Shown here: positions 6,982-14,778 of the stretch, piece after piece
Layout: the number at the start of each line of letters is the position of its first letter
How positions within the stretch are numbered: position 1 is the stretch's first letter
From: UBA3839 sp963627995
Lineage (GTDB): Bacteria > Bacteroidota > Bacteroidia > Bacteroidales > Bacteroidaceae
Direction: 5' to 3'
NCBI GenBank assembly: GCA_963627995.1
Contig: CAVGCV010000032.1
Location: forward strand, 1 to 15,021
DNA: 15,021 nucleotides
The notes under the pieces: model-generated
What the model was told of the DNA's origin: nothing
Databases searched by the model: none
The model's input: only the letters and a program-made list of their open reading frames with translations
Position numbers and translations under genes: made by a program

Positions 6982-9372
6982 TCAGTGGTGTTTCACGCGG
7001 TCGTGCTCCTCGGCGCGCTTGGCCGAGTTCCAGGTCGAGAGGTCGCCTGTCAGGTAGCCCGTGATGCGGCGCATGCGCAGGATGTTGTCGCTGCCGCAGA
7101 TGGGGCAGGTGTCGTAGATGACGCCGCTGTACCCGCACGTGTGGCACGTGTCGACGGGGTGGTTGATGGAGCCGTAGCCGATGCCCTCGTCGTGCATCAC
7201 CTTCACAATCTTCGCGATGGCGCGGACGTTCTTCTTCGCCTCGCCGTCGAGCTCCACGTAGGTGATGTGCCCGCCCAGCGTGATGGCGTGGAACGGGGCC
7301 TCTTTCTTGATTTTGTCGGTGATGGAGATGTCTTTCTTCACGTCCACGTGGAACGAATTGACGTAGTAGTCGCGGTCGTTCACGCCGGGGATGACGCCGA
7401 ACCGCCGCTTGTCCATCTTCGTGAAGCGCCCCGACAGCCCCTCGGCCGGCGTGGCCAGCACGGCGTAGTTCAGCTGGCGTTCCTTCTTGTTGCGGTCGGC
7501 CACCTCCTTCATCTTCGACACCGCCTCGTAGAGCGTGTTCCACGAGCGCTGGCTGTCGCCGTGCCCCTCGCCGTAGAGGGCCATCATCGCGTTGTGCCCG
7601 CCGATGAAGCCGATGCCCAGCGTGCCGTGCCTCAGGATGTCGCCCACGTGGTCGTTGGGCATGAGGTCGCTGCCGCCCTTCCACACGTTGTTGCCCAGCA
7701 TGAAGGGGAACTGCTGCGCCAGCGCCGTGCGCTGGTACTGGTAGCGCTCGAACAGCTGGTCGGCCACGAGCTGCGCCATGTCCTCCACCTTCCTCATGAA
7801 CAGTTTGGTGGCCTCGGTCTCCACAATCTCGCGGCTCGCGCTCTCGGGCAGGGCGTTCTCGGCCTCGATTCTCGCCTCGATGGCCAGGCGCGGCATGTTG
7901 ATGGTGGTGAACGAGAGGTTGCCGCGGCCGATGGGCGTCTTCTCGCCCCACAGGTCCTCGTAGACGCGCGTGCGGCAGCCCATCGTGGCCAGCTCGTAGC
8001 GGTAGCGGTGCGGGTCGTCGGCGCGCCACTTCTCGTTCTTGTTGTAGGGCGTGTCGAGGAACATGAAGTTGGGGAACAGGGCTTTCGCCGTGGTCTTGCA
8101 GGCCTTGACGAGCAGGTCGAGGTTGGGCGTGCGCAGCTTGTGCGCGCCGCTGACCACGCCGTCGATGTCGGCCAGCGCCTCCGCGAACTCCGCCTCGTCG
8201 AAGTTGACCCCGTCCTTCACCTTGAAAATCTGGATGGGGAACACCGGCACGTCGCCCTTGGGGCCGAGGCCCTCGATGGTCGCGTCCATCAGTTCCGACA
8301 TCACGAGCCGCCCCTCTGCGCTGGTGTCGGTGCCGTAGTTGATGGACGAGAACACCACCTGGTTGCCGCCGCGCGAGTGCATCGTGTTCAGGTTGTGGAT
8401 GAATCCCTCCATGGCCTGGTGCGTGTCCTTGCGCGTCTGTTCGTAGGCCTTGGCCACCACGGCCCCGAACGCCGCCTTGTCGATGCGCCGGCCGCCCTCG
8501 TTCAGCTTCGCCAGTATGGCCTCCTCCTCCTCCGCCTCCGGGGCGATGGTCGTGATGAGGGGCGACACCGCGCCGCGCACGTCCTTTTCGTCGACGTTGC
8601 TGCCTCCGAGCGAGAGCGAGAAGGCGAGGTAGTTGGAAAGGTTCTTCTTGTACGACTTCAGCACGCCCGGCGCCATGAAGAAGTCGAAGGCGGGGATGGC
8701 CTGCCCGCCGTGCTGCTCGTTCTGGTTCGTCTGGAACACGATGGTGGCCAGCGTGGCGTAGCTCTGGATGGACTGCGGCGGACGGATGGAGCCGTTCTTC
8801 GTGTGGAACCCGCGCGTGAAGAGGTCCATCAGGTCGTACTGGATGCACGTCGTCGTCTTGGTCGGGTAGTAGTCCAGGTCGTGGATGTGGATGTCGCCTT
8901 GCTGGTGCGCGTCGGCAAACCGCTTGGGCAGCAGGTAGCGGTAGGTGTAGTCCTTCGTCACCTCCGACGCGAACGTCATCATCTGTCCCGCCGGCGTGTG
9001 GCTCGACATGTTGGCGTTCGACAGGTTCACGTCGTTCTTGTCGATGGCCACGATGCCGTCCATCTCGATTTTCATCTTCGACTTCTTGTTGCGCTCCGTG
9101 TTGCGCCACTCGCGGTAGATGATGTATTTCTTTGCCACGTCGGGGTGCTTCCTCATCAGCGTCTGCTCCACGATGTCCTGGATGCGCTCCACGCTCATGG
9201 TGGTGTTGTCGAACTGCTCGATGACGCTCATGGTCAGTCCGGCGATGACGCCGTCGTCCACGTCCTTGTTCGTGGCGACGAAGGCCTTCGATATGGCGTT
9301 CTTTATCTTGCTGATGGAGAAATCCTCGTGCTTCCCATCGCGCTTGACGATTGTCAGTTCTGCAAAGTTCAT
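6982..9372 (-). CDS. nrdD: Anaerobic (class III) ribonucleoside-triphosphate reductase NrdD
   Basis: Encodes 796 aa and reduces ribonucleoside triphosphates to dNTPs by glycyl-radical chemistry without oxygen. An N-terminal ATP-cone (about 3-90, opening TIVKRDGKHEDFSISKIKNA) should give allosteric activity control. Cys176 in PTKTTTCIQYD and Cys466 in ATMGCRTRV occupy the two conserved active-site cysteine positions, the latter followed by RGNLSFTTINMPRL. The C-terminal zinc site is Cys743/Cys746 plus Cys756/Cys759. The glycyl-radical loop RRITGYLTGDLSTWN puts the radical on Gly772, and the protein ends in the usual KRAEEHDRVKHH. It is the first gene of nrdDG and implies an anaerobic lifestyle. 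NrdD needs NrdG to become active. Confidence 0.97.
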   Translation of the reverse strand: MNFAELTIVKRDGKHEDFSISKIKNAISKAFVATNKDVDDGVIAGLTMSVIEQFDNTTMSVERIQDIVEQTLMRKHPDVAKKYIIYREWRNTERNKKSKMKIEMDGIVAIDKNDVNLSNANMSSHTPAGQMMTFASEVTKDYTYRYLLPKRFADAHQQGDIHIHDLDYYPTKTTTCIQYDLMDLFTRGFHTKNGSIRPPQSIQSYATLATIVFQTNQNEQHGGQAIPAFDFFMAPGVLKSYKKNLSNYLAFSLSLGGSNVDEKDVRGAVSPLITTIAPEAEEEEAILAKLNEGGRRIDKAAFGAVVAKAYEQTRKDTHQAMEGFIHNLNTMHSRGGNQVVFSSINYGTDTSAEGRLVMSELMDATIEGLGPKGDVPVFPIQIFKVKDGVNFDEAEFAEALADIDGVVSGAHKLRTPNLDLLVKACKTTAKALFPNFMFLDTPYNKNEKWRADDPHRYRYELATMGCRTRVYEDLWGEKTPIGRGNLSFTTINMPRLAIEARIEAENALPESASREIVETEATKLFMRKVEDMAQLVADQLFERYQYQRTALAQQFPFMLGNNVWKGGSDLMPNDHVGDILRHGTLGIGFIGGHNAMMALYGEGHGDSQRSWNTLYEAVSKMKEVADRNKKERQLNYAVLATPAEGLSGRFTKMDKRRFGVIPGVNDRDYYVNSFHVDVKKDISITDKIKKEAPFHAITLGGHITYVELDGEAKKNVRAIAKIVKVMHDEGIGYGSINHPVDTCHTCGYSGVIYDTCPICGSDNILRMRRITGYLTGDLSTWNSAKRAEEHDRVKHH

Positions 9373-9459
9373 GGCTCGGGATGATGGTTTGGATGTTAGT
9401 GAAAGTTGGTTGATAGGGGTGTCTTTTGCGGGAAGTCATGTTGCCCCGCGCCGACATTG

Positions 9460-9467
9460 CAAATATA
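9460..9467 (-). promoter_or_regulatory. Bacteroidetes -7 box of nrdDG promoter
   Basis: Read on the minus strand the box is TATATTTG, an exact match to TAnnTTTG. It lies about 88 nt upstream of the nrdD ATG, giving a leader of roughly 80 nt. I do not see a convincing TTG at the -33 spacing, nor a recognisable NrdR box. Confidence 0.5.
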
Positions 9468-9782
9468 TGGAAACTTTCATCACACCGTGCCGCGTACATG
9501 GAAAAAGTTTTCGACTTTAACATTTTTGGCGTTCTTGAAAATTTACATTTTGGAAAACTTTTCGCTTTCCGAAAAACCTTATTCTTCTGAATGCCAGTGG
9601 TATAAAATGTTAAAACGGGAAACTTTTTGTTTTTATTCCTTGTTGAAAATTTCTCTCGTTGATTGTTTTCCGCTTTAACGGGCGCGGATTTTCCAGCTAT
9701 GGATCAGCCGCTTACGCCCCGCCTTTTGGCGCGGATGCCGGCCAGCTCCCGTTGTCTTTGCGCTTTCGGGGTTGGCAATGGC

Positions 9783-9819
9783 GCGCCCGCCGCTTCGGAC
9801 GGTTCGGGGCGGCGGGCGC
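9783..9819. repeat. GC-rich hairpin, 11-bp perfect arms
   Basis: GCGCCCGCCGC (9783-9793) and GCGGCGGGCGC (9809-9819) are perfect inverted repeats around a 15-nt spacer that itself repeats TTCGG. No T-run follows on either side, so it is not a standard terminator; it lies in a GC-rich block upstream of the CTCCGCAG array. Confidence 0.5.
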
Positions 9820-9840
9820 CGGCGCCGGACTTGCGCTTCG

Positions 9841-9977
9841 CTCCGCAGTGTTCTTGCCGTCGGGAGTGCCTTCCGGAAACCTCCGCAGAGAAAAGTCCCG
9901 CGCTCCGCAGAGGAAATGCATTTCGTCCGCAGACGAAAATATTTTTCTCTGCGGAGGTTTCGGGGGCTTCTCCGCAG
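9841..9977. repeat. Array of CTCCGCAG repeats at about 22-bp spacing, with an inverted copy
   Basis: CTCCGCAG starts at 9841, 9881, 9903 and 9970, and GTCCGCAG at 9925; an inverted copy, CTGCGGAG, starts at 9949. From 9881 onward the starts are 22, 22, 24 and 21 bp apart, about two helical turns. The three central copies share a longer core (CTCCGCAGAGAAAAG, CTCCGCAGAGGAAAT, GTCCGCAGACGAAAAT). The palindrome TTCCGGAA flanks the block at 9871-9878 and 10014-10021. It lies upstream of the regulator's promoter, so cis-regulation is one reading and a dispersed genomic repeat is another. Confidence 0.65.
9876..9961. repeat. Perfect 19-bp inverted repeat enclosing the array core
   Basis: GAAACCTCCGCAGAGAAAA at 9876-9894 is matched exactly by its reverse complement at 9943-9961. 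The 48-nt loop contains the palindrome GAAATGCATTTC (9913-9924) and a small stem TTTCGTC-CGCA-GACGAAA (9921-9938). It could form a long branched hairpin in DNA or RNA. Confidence 0.7.
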
Positions 9978-10029
9978 TGTTTTTTCCGCTCTCTCTCCGC
10001 CGCGTCCCCGGCCTTCCGGAAGCCGCCCC

Positions 10030-10060
10030 TTGCGCGGTCTGGAATCTTTTCCTAACTTTG
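10030..10060 (+). promoter_or_regulatory. Bacteroidetes promoter (-33 TTG, -7 TAACTTTG) of regulator gene
   Basis: TTG at 10030-10032 and TAACTTTG at 10053-10060 are separated by 20 nt, an essentially ideal match to the Bacteroidetes primary-sigma consensus. Transcription should begin near 10067, leaving a leader of about 42 nt. This supports the downstream ATG at 10109 as the true start. Confidence 0.65.
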
Positions 10061-10108
10061 TCTGCCGGCTTGGCGCAGGCGCATCCTGCCGCCGTGGCGG
10101 CACAGGGC

Positions 10109-12106
10109 ATGAAACGTTCCATCCTCTTCCATCTCCTCCTCCTGTTGTGGTGCTGTTCCCTTTCGGCGGACGGCGCCGCTCCCCGGGCGCGCTACTACCG
10201 CACGCTGAACACCCGCCAGGGGCTGTCCGACAACAACGTGCTGCAGATGCTCCGGCTGCCCGACGGACGCATCGTGGTGGAGACGCGGCGGGGCATCGAC
10301 GTCTACGACGGACAGCGGTTCCGCTTCCTGCCGCTCGCGGACGGCGATGCCCAGCCGCTCCCCCTCTACGAAGGGCACTCGCACCTCTATGTGGACAGCC
10401 GCGACCGCCTGTGGGTGAAGGACTTCCGCCGCGTGTGCTGCATCGACCTCCGCCGCTTCCGCGTCGTCGCCCGCCCGCTGGACCGGGTCGCCCGTGAGGC
10501 CGGCGTCGCCGCCGTCGGCGACTTGTTCGTCGATGGCCGCCGCGACGTGTGGGCCGTCGCCGGGGGCGAGGCCGTCAACGTCCGCTCGGGCGTCCGGCTG
10601 CGGTGCGACGCGGCGTGGGGCGCGCTGCAGGACCTCGACGTGGAGGGCGGGCACGCCTACACGTTCCACGCCGGCGGGCGCGTGGCGGCGTTCCGGCTCG
10701 CCGACGGCGCGCTCGACCATGTGGCCGCGGCCTATGGCGAAGCCGAGGCGGGGCGCTACGCTTCGACCTCGCTCGTGGCGAAGAGTGACGACGGGCGCTT
10801 CTACCAGCTCCGGACGGGGCGGGACGCGGGCGTGTTTCTCCGCTTCGACCCCCGCACGCGCCAGTACGCGCCCGTCTACGCGTGCGACCATCTCCTCCAC
10901 ACCCTCACGCTCGCGTCGGCAGGCCGCGCCTTGGTCAGCACCCCGAGCGGCTACCTGCTCTTCGACCTCGCCCGCGGCGGCCGGCCGCAGGCCATCGACA
11001 GCCTCTTCCTGCCCGACGGCACGTCGCTCACCACGGGCGTCAACACCATCCTCCACGACGGCGAGGGCGGCCTCTGGCTCGGCACGTACGACAAGGGGCT
11101 GCTCTACACGTCGCCCCTGCTGCGCCTCTTCGGCACCCAGCCCATCGACATCGAGGCCACGCCCATCCTCACCGCCGTGTTCCTGCACGGGAAGCCCGTC
11201 GAGCAGGGCGAGGCGTATGGCGGCAGGGTGCTGCAGCCGCTGGCCGCCCCCTACGCCGACAGCCTCCGCTTCAGTAGCTCCCAGAACGACGTCGCCTTCC
11301 AGTTCGGCACGATGAACCAGGTGAATCCCCGCGCCACCCGCTACCGCTACCGCCTCAACGGCGCGCCGTGGCGGCAGGTGTCGGCCGACACGCCCGGGGG
11401 CGTCGTCGGCAACGACGGCGTGCTCTACCTTTCCTTCCTCGACCTCGCGCCCGGCGACTATGAGCTCGAGGTGATGGCCTCGACCGCCCCCGGCAAGTGG
11501 CGCGGCCGCGTCCGCCGCGTCCGGTTCGTGGTGCAGCCCCCGTGGTGGGCCTCGCCCTGGGCCGTGGCGGCCGGCGCGCTCCTCACCCTGCTGGCGCTGT
11601 ACCTTATATATGGGGTGCGCCGGCGCCGGCGGCGCGCGCTTGCGCGCCAGCTGGAGCGCGAGGCGCGGCTCACGGCGCGAATCCGCGAGCTGCTGGAGCA
11701 CTGCAACGCCTTGGAGCAGTCGCGGCAGGTGGTGTTCGCCGAGGCCGACGAGGCGCAGCCGCCGGCCGGCGCGCCCGCCCAGCTGACGGAGCAGGAGGTG
11801 GAGTTCCTGGGGCGGGTGAAGACGCTGGTCGAGGGCCGCCTGTCCGACCCGGACTACGGCGTGGAGCAGCTGGCCAGGGACCTGTGCATGGAGCGGACGG
11901 GGCTGTACAAGAAGCTGACGGCCGTGGTGGGCAAGTCGCCCGTGCTCTTCATCCGCAACGTGCGCCTGCGCCGCGCGGCCGAGCTGCTGAGGTCGGGCGG
12001 GATGAGCGTCAACGAGGTGGCCGACGCCACGGGGTTCAACTCGCCCAGCTACTTCGCCAAGTGCTTCAAGGCCGAGTTCGGCGCGCGCCCGTCGGAGTTC
12101 CACTGA
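10109..12106 (+). CDS. Membrane-spanning propeller/triple-tyrosine sensor with AraC-type HTH
   Basis: Encodes 665 aa. A signal peptide (about 1-21) precedes a periplasmic region with Reg_prop-like propeller blades (NTRQGLSDNNVLQMLRLPDG at 34-53; DGEGGLWLGTYDKGLLY at about 317-333). A triple-tyrosine (Y_Y_Y) domain follows at about 393-478 (RYRYRLNG; FLDLAPGDYELEV). One transmembrane helix (about 483-501) and an Arg-rich stop-transfer lead to a short helical linker and an AraC/XylS HTH (about 565-665: GVEQLARDLCMERTGLYKKL; SVNEVADATGFNSPSYFAKC). No histidine kinase or receiver domain is present, unlike hybrid two-component regulators of about 1300 aa. The likely role is sensing a glycan fragment in the periplasm and regulating the adjacent GH31 gene directly. 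The longer frame from 9659 is rejected because the signal peptide and promoter fit 10109. Confidence 0.85.
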   Translation: MKRSILFHLLLLLWCCSLSADGAAPRARYYRTLNTRQGLSDNNVLQMLRLPDGRIVVETRRGIDVYDGQRFRFLPLADGDAQPLPLYEGHSHLYVDSRDRLWVKDFRRVCCIDLRRFRVVARPLDRVAREAGVAAVGDLFVDGRRDVWAVAGGEAVNVRSGVRLRCDAAWGALQDLDVEGGHAYTFHAGGRVAAFRLADGALDHVAAAYGEAEAGRYASTSLVAKSDDGRFYQLRTGRDAGVFLRFDPRTRQYAPVYACDHLLHTLTLASAGRALVSTPSGYLLFDLARGGRPQAIDSLFLPDGTSLTTGVNTILHDGEGGLWLGTYDKGLLYTSPLLRLFGTQPIDIEATPILTAVFLHGKPVEQGEAYGGRVLQPLAAPYADSLRFSSSQNDVAFQFGTMNQVNPRATRYRYRLNGAPWRQVSADTPGGVVGNDGVLYLSFLDLAPGDYELEVMASTAPGKWRGRVRRVRFVVQPPWWASPWAVAAGALLTLLALYLIYGVRRRRRRALARQLEREARLTARIRELLEHCNALEQSRQVVFAEADEAQPPAGAPAQLTEQEVEFLGRVKTLVEGRLSDPDYGVEQLARDLCMERTGLYKKLTAVVGKSPVLFIRNVRLRRAAELLRSGGMSVNEVADATGFNSPSYFAKCFKAEFGARPSEFH

Positions 12107-12162
12107 TTCTTCTTCCCGCTCCCTCCCCCTTTTCCCTGTCCTCTCTGTTCTCTCCCCTTTCC
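12107..12162 (+). other. Polypyrimidine tract after the regulator stop
   Basis: Fifty-three of 56 bases are C or T immediately after the regulator's TGA. It is followed by a small hairpin, CCCCT-TTCCAAG-AGGGG, without a T-run. It could be a 3' untranslated region or a triplex-prone segment; no function is assigned. Confidence 0.5.
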
Positions 12163-12187
12163 AAGAGGGGGGCGGACGGCGCAAATC

Positions 12188-12218
12188 AACAAATGTGCCA
12201 TCCGTTTCTTCATTTGTT
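12188..12218. promoter_or_regulatory. Candidate operator dyad upstream of GH31 gene
   Basis: AACAAATG (12188-12195) and CATTTGTT (12211-12218) form a perfect 8-bp inverted repeat with a 15-nt spacer. It ends just upstream of the expected -33 position of the GH31 promoter, about 40-70 bp before the predicted start of transcription, where an AraC-type activator would typically bind. The link to the neighbouring regulator is inferred from position only. Confidence 0.4.
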
Positions 12219-12244
12219 TCATGCGGCGAACGCCCTTTTCGCAC

Positions 12245-12252
12245 TATCTTTG
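12245..12252 (+). promoter_or_regulatory. Bacteroidetes -7 box of GH31 gene
   Basis: TATCTTTG matches TAnnTTTG exactly and lies 31 nt before the ATG. The -33 position has only ATG (12221-12223) in place of TTG, so this looks like a weak promoter that would need an activator. Confidence 0.55.
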
Positions 12253-12282
12253 CCGGCGAGACCCAACTTAAATCCAACAACC

Positions 12283-14742
12283 ATGAAGCAAAGAATTTTG
12301 TGCGTCCTCCTCCTCCTTGCCGGCATCGCCTGCGCGCGGGCCGAGCGTGTCAAGAACGGCATACGGCAGCAGGTGGGCGGCCAGGACGTGAGCGTCACCT
12401 TCTACTCGCCCTCCATCGTGCGCGTCACGAAGTCGGCCGTGGGGACGGACGCCGGGAAAGGCAGCTACTCCGTCGTGCTGAAGCCCGGGGCGGTGAAAGG
12501 TCTGGAGGTGGCGGACGACGCGCAGTACGTGCGCCTCAAGTCGGCCTGCGTCGCCGTCCGCCTCGACAAGGCGACAGGCGAAATCTCCTTCTCCGACAGC
12601 GCCGGGCGCCTCCTGCTCGCCGACACCAGGACCGACATCGCCGCGCGCGGCGATGCCGCTAACCGGGGCAAGTACCGCGTGAGGCAGACGTTCCGCCTCG
12701 CCGACGACGAGGCCATCTACGGCCTGGGGCAGCTGCGCGACACCTGCATGAACCAGCGCGGGCGCAGCGTGGAGCTGTGGAACCACAACACCTACATCGC
12801 CATTCCCTACTTCACCAGCGAGAAGGGCTACGGCCTCTACTGGGACAACGCCGGAAAGACGCAGTTCGCCGACGGGGCCGGCGGCGCGTCGTTCGCCAGC
12901 GAGGTGGCCACCCATGCCGACTACTACTTCCTCTACCGCGACGGCACGCAGGACGGCGTGATAGCCTCCATCCGCGAGCTGACGGGGCAGGCGACGATGT
13001 TCCCGCTGTGGTCGATGGGCTACTGGCAGTGCCGAGAGCGCTACAAGACCAGCGACGAGCTGGCCGGCGTGCTCGACAGGTACCGCGAGCTGCGCATCCC
13101 GCTCGACGCCATCGTGCAGGACTGGCAGTACTGGGGCTGCGACTCCAACTGGAACGCCATGCGCTTCCAGAACCCCTACTACATCAACAAGGTGGGCGAC
13201 GCGGACTGGGCGCGCTTCCTGCCCGGCGACATGAAGGACGTCCGGAACGCCCCCAGCCCGCGCCTGAAGAGCCCGCAGGAGATGGTCGACTACGTGCACC
13301 GGAACAACGCCCGCCTCATGATTACCGTCTGGGCGAACTTCGGGCCGTGGACGGAGCAGTACCGCGAGCTGGAGAGAATCAACGCCCTCTATCCGTTCGA
13401 CACGTGGCCGCGCAAGAGCGGCGTGAAGCCCTACGACGTGTTCAACCCCAAGGCGCGCGACATCTACTGGAAGTACCTGTCCCACCTCTACGACATGGGC
13501 TTCGACGCGTGGTGGACCGACTCCACCGAGCCCGACCACTTCGAGCGCCCTGGCGATGAGGACTACCAGACGCACGACGGCTCGTGGCTCGGCGTGAAGA
13601 ACGCCTTCTCGTTGCTCCACAACAAGTCCATCTACGAGCACCAGCGCGCCATGCGCGGCAACACGAAGCGCTCGCTGCAGATGACGCGGAGCGGCGCCTT
13701 CGGCATGCAGCACTACGCCACGTTCTCGTGGAGCGGCGACATCCAGTGCACGTGGGACGAGATGAAGGCGCAGGTGCCGTCGGGGCTGAACTACACGCTG
13801 TGCGGCATCCCGTTCTGGAACACCGACCTCGGCGGGTTCTTCTATTGGAACTACAACAACGACCCCCGCAACCCCGCCCTCCAGGAGCTGAAGACGCGCT
13901 GGATGCAGTGGGGCACGTTCATGCCGCTCATGCGCAACCACTGCTCCTCGCCCATGGTCAGCGAGCTTTACGCGTTCGGGCAGGAGGGCGACTGGTGCTA
14001 CGACGCCATCAAGTCCGCCATCCAGCTCCGCTACCGCCTTCTTCCTTATATATACAGCGCCGCCGGCGACTGCGTGCTCAACAGCGGCAGCATGATGCGC
14101 CCCCTCGTCATGGACTTCAGCGGCGACCGGCGCGCCGCCCGCCTCAACGACGAGTACCTGTTCGGGCGCTCGCTGCTCGTCAAGCCCGTGACCGACCCCC
14201 TCTACACGTGGCGCGACCAATGGAAGAAAGGCCATGAAGTCTATCCCGACACCCGCCTGGCGGCCGCCCCCGTCAGCGTCTACCTGCCGCGCGGCGCGAA
14301 GTGGTTCGACTTTTGGTCGAACGCGGTCTACGACGGCGGGCAGGACGTCCAGCGCCCCTGCCCCATCGACATCATGCCCGTGTTCGTCAGGGCCGGCACG
14401 GTCCTCCCCTTCGGTCCCGACGTGCAGTATAGCGGCGAGAAGCCCTGGGACGACCTCGAGATCCGCGTCTACCCCGGCGCGGACGGCACGTTCACCCTCT
14501 ACGAGGACGAGGGCGACAACTACAACTACGAGCAGGGCAAGTTCTCCCTCATCCGCTTCGCCTACGACGACGCCCTCCGCCGCCTCACCATCGCCCCGCG
14601 CGAAGGCAGCTTCAAGGGCATGCTCCGCCAGCGCAAGTTCCGCGTCGTCCTCGTAGGGCAGGGGAGCGGCCGTGGCGACCAGCCGATGGCGGCCTCGGCA
14701 ACCGTCGGCTACGACGGGCGGCAGGTGGTCGTGGACCTCTGA
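12283..14742 (+). CDS. Secreted glycoside hydrolase family 31 (alpha-xylosidase/alpha-glucosidase-like)
   Basis: Encodes 819 aa, a retaining alpha-glycosidase. A signal peptide (1-20, cleavage likely after ACARA) sends it to the periplasm or beyond. An N-terminal beta-sandwich (about 21-230, including the mutarotase-like part) precedes a (beta/alpha)8 barrel (about 235-570) and C-terminal beta domains of DUF5110 type. The nucleophile is Asp413 in FDAWWTDSTEPD and the acid/base is Asp486 in FSWSGDIQCTW; GIPFWNTDLGGF (508-519) is the conserved loop near the active site. The WWxDxxEP form resembles alpha-xylosidases of the CjXyl31A/BoGH31 type, but the PA14 insert those carry is absent, so substrate is uncertain. 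It has its own promoter 176 bp after the regulator. Confidence 0.93.
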   Translation: MKQRILCVLLLLAGIACARAERVKNGIRQQVGGQDVSVTFYSPSIVRVTKSAVGTDAGKGSYSVVLKPGAVKGLEVADDAQYVRLKSACVAVRLDKATGEISFSDSAGRLLLADTRTDIAARGDAANRGKYRVRQTFRLADDEAIYGLGQLRDTCMNQRGRSVELWNHNTYIAIPYFTSEKGYGLYWDNAGKTQFADGAGGASFASEVATHADYYFLYRDGTQDGVIASIRELTGQATMFPLWSMGYWQCRERYKTSDELAGVLDRYRELRIPLDAIVQDWQYWGCDSNWNAMRFQNPYYINKVGDADWARFLPGDMKDVRNAPSPRLKSPQEMVDYVHRNNARLMITVWANFGPWTEQYRELERINALYPFDTWPRKSGVKPYDVFNPKARDIYWKYLSHLYDMGFDAWWTDSTEPDHFERPGDEDYQTHDGSWLGVKNAFSLLHNKSIYEHQRAMRGNTKRSLQMTRSGAFGMQHYATFSWSGDIQCTWDEMKAQVPSGLNYTLCGIPFWNTDLGGFFYWNYNNDPRNPALQELKTRWMQWGTFMPLMRNHCSSPMVSELYAFGQEGDWCYDAIKSAIQLRYRLLPYIYSAAGDCVLNSGSMMRPLVMDFSGDRRAARLNDEYLFGRSLLVKPVTDPLYTWRDQWKKGHEVYPDTRLAAAPVSVYLPRGAKWFDFWSNAVYDGGQDVQRPCPIDIMPVFVRAGTVLPFGPDVQYSGEKPWDDLEIRVYPGADGTFTLYEDEGDNYNYEQGKFSLIRFAYDDALRRLTIAPREGSFKGMLRQRKFRVVLVGQGSGRGDQPMAASATVGYDGRQVVVDL

Positions 14743-14778
14743 ACCGCCGACGGCGGAACGCCGCGACTGCTTTTCCAG

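Larger units (their letters stand above)
9373..10108. other. Divergent intergenic region between nrdD and the regulator gene
   Basis: These 736 bp contain no open frame that looks like real protein. From left to right they hold the nrdD promoter, an AT-rich stretch to about 9680 with loosely repeated GGAAAACTTTTCG-type motifs, a GC-rich stretch with a hairpin at 9783-9819, the CTCCGCAG repeat array at 9841-9977, and the regulator's promoter at 10030-10060. Frames open here (for example 9663-10055) read as low-complexity Arg/Pro/Ala/Ser peptide and are rejected. Confidence 0.6.

Noticed and set aside
6919..9384. 821-codon open frame on the plus strand antisense to nrdD
   Set aside because: It is low-complexity Val/Ala/His/Arg peptide opposite a complete NrdD with all catalytic motifs.
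9881..9956. CRISPR array
   Set aside because: The shared cores are only about 8-15 bp and unit spacing is about 22 bp, too short for repeat plus spacer; one copy is inverted and no cas gene is present.
9663..10055. 130-codon plus-strand frame in the nrdD-regulator intergenic region
   Set aside because: It crosses the repeat array, and its composition (Ser/Ala/Arg/Pro-rich) has no domain or promoter support.
9659..10108. N-terminal extension of the regulator to 9659
   Set aside because: The extension crosses the repeat array and the promoter at 10030-10060, and it would bury the signal peptide that starts at 10109.
10109..12106. Full hybrid two-component system regulator
   Set aside because: At 665 aa there is no room or motif for histidine kinase, ATPase or receiver domains between the membrane helix and the HTH.
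10052..12280. 742-codon open frame on the minus strand antisense to the regulator
   Set aside because: Composition is of shadow type; the plus-strand protein has a signal peptide, membrane helix and HTH.
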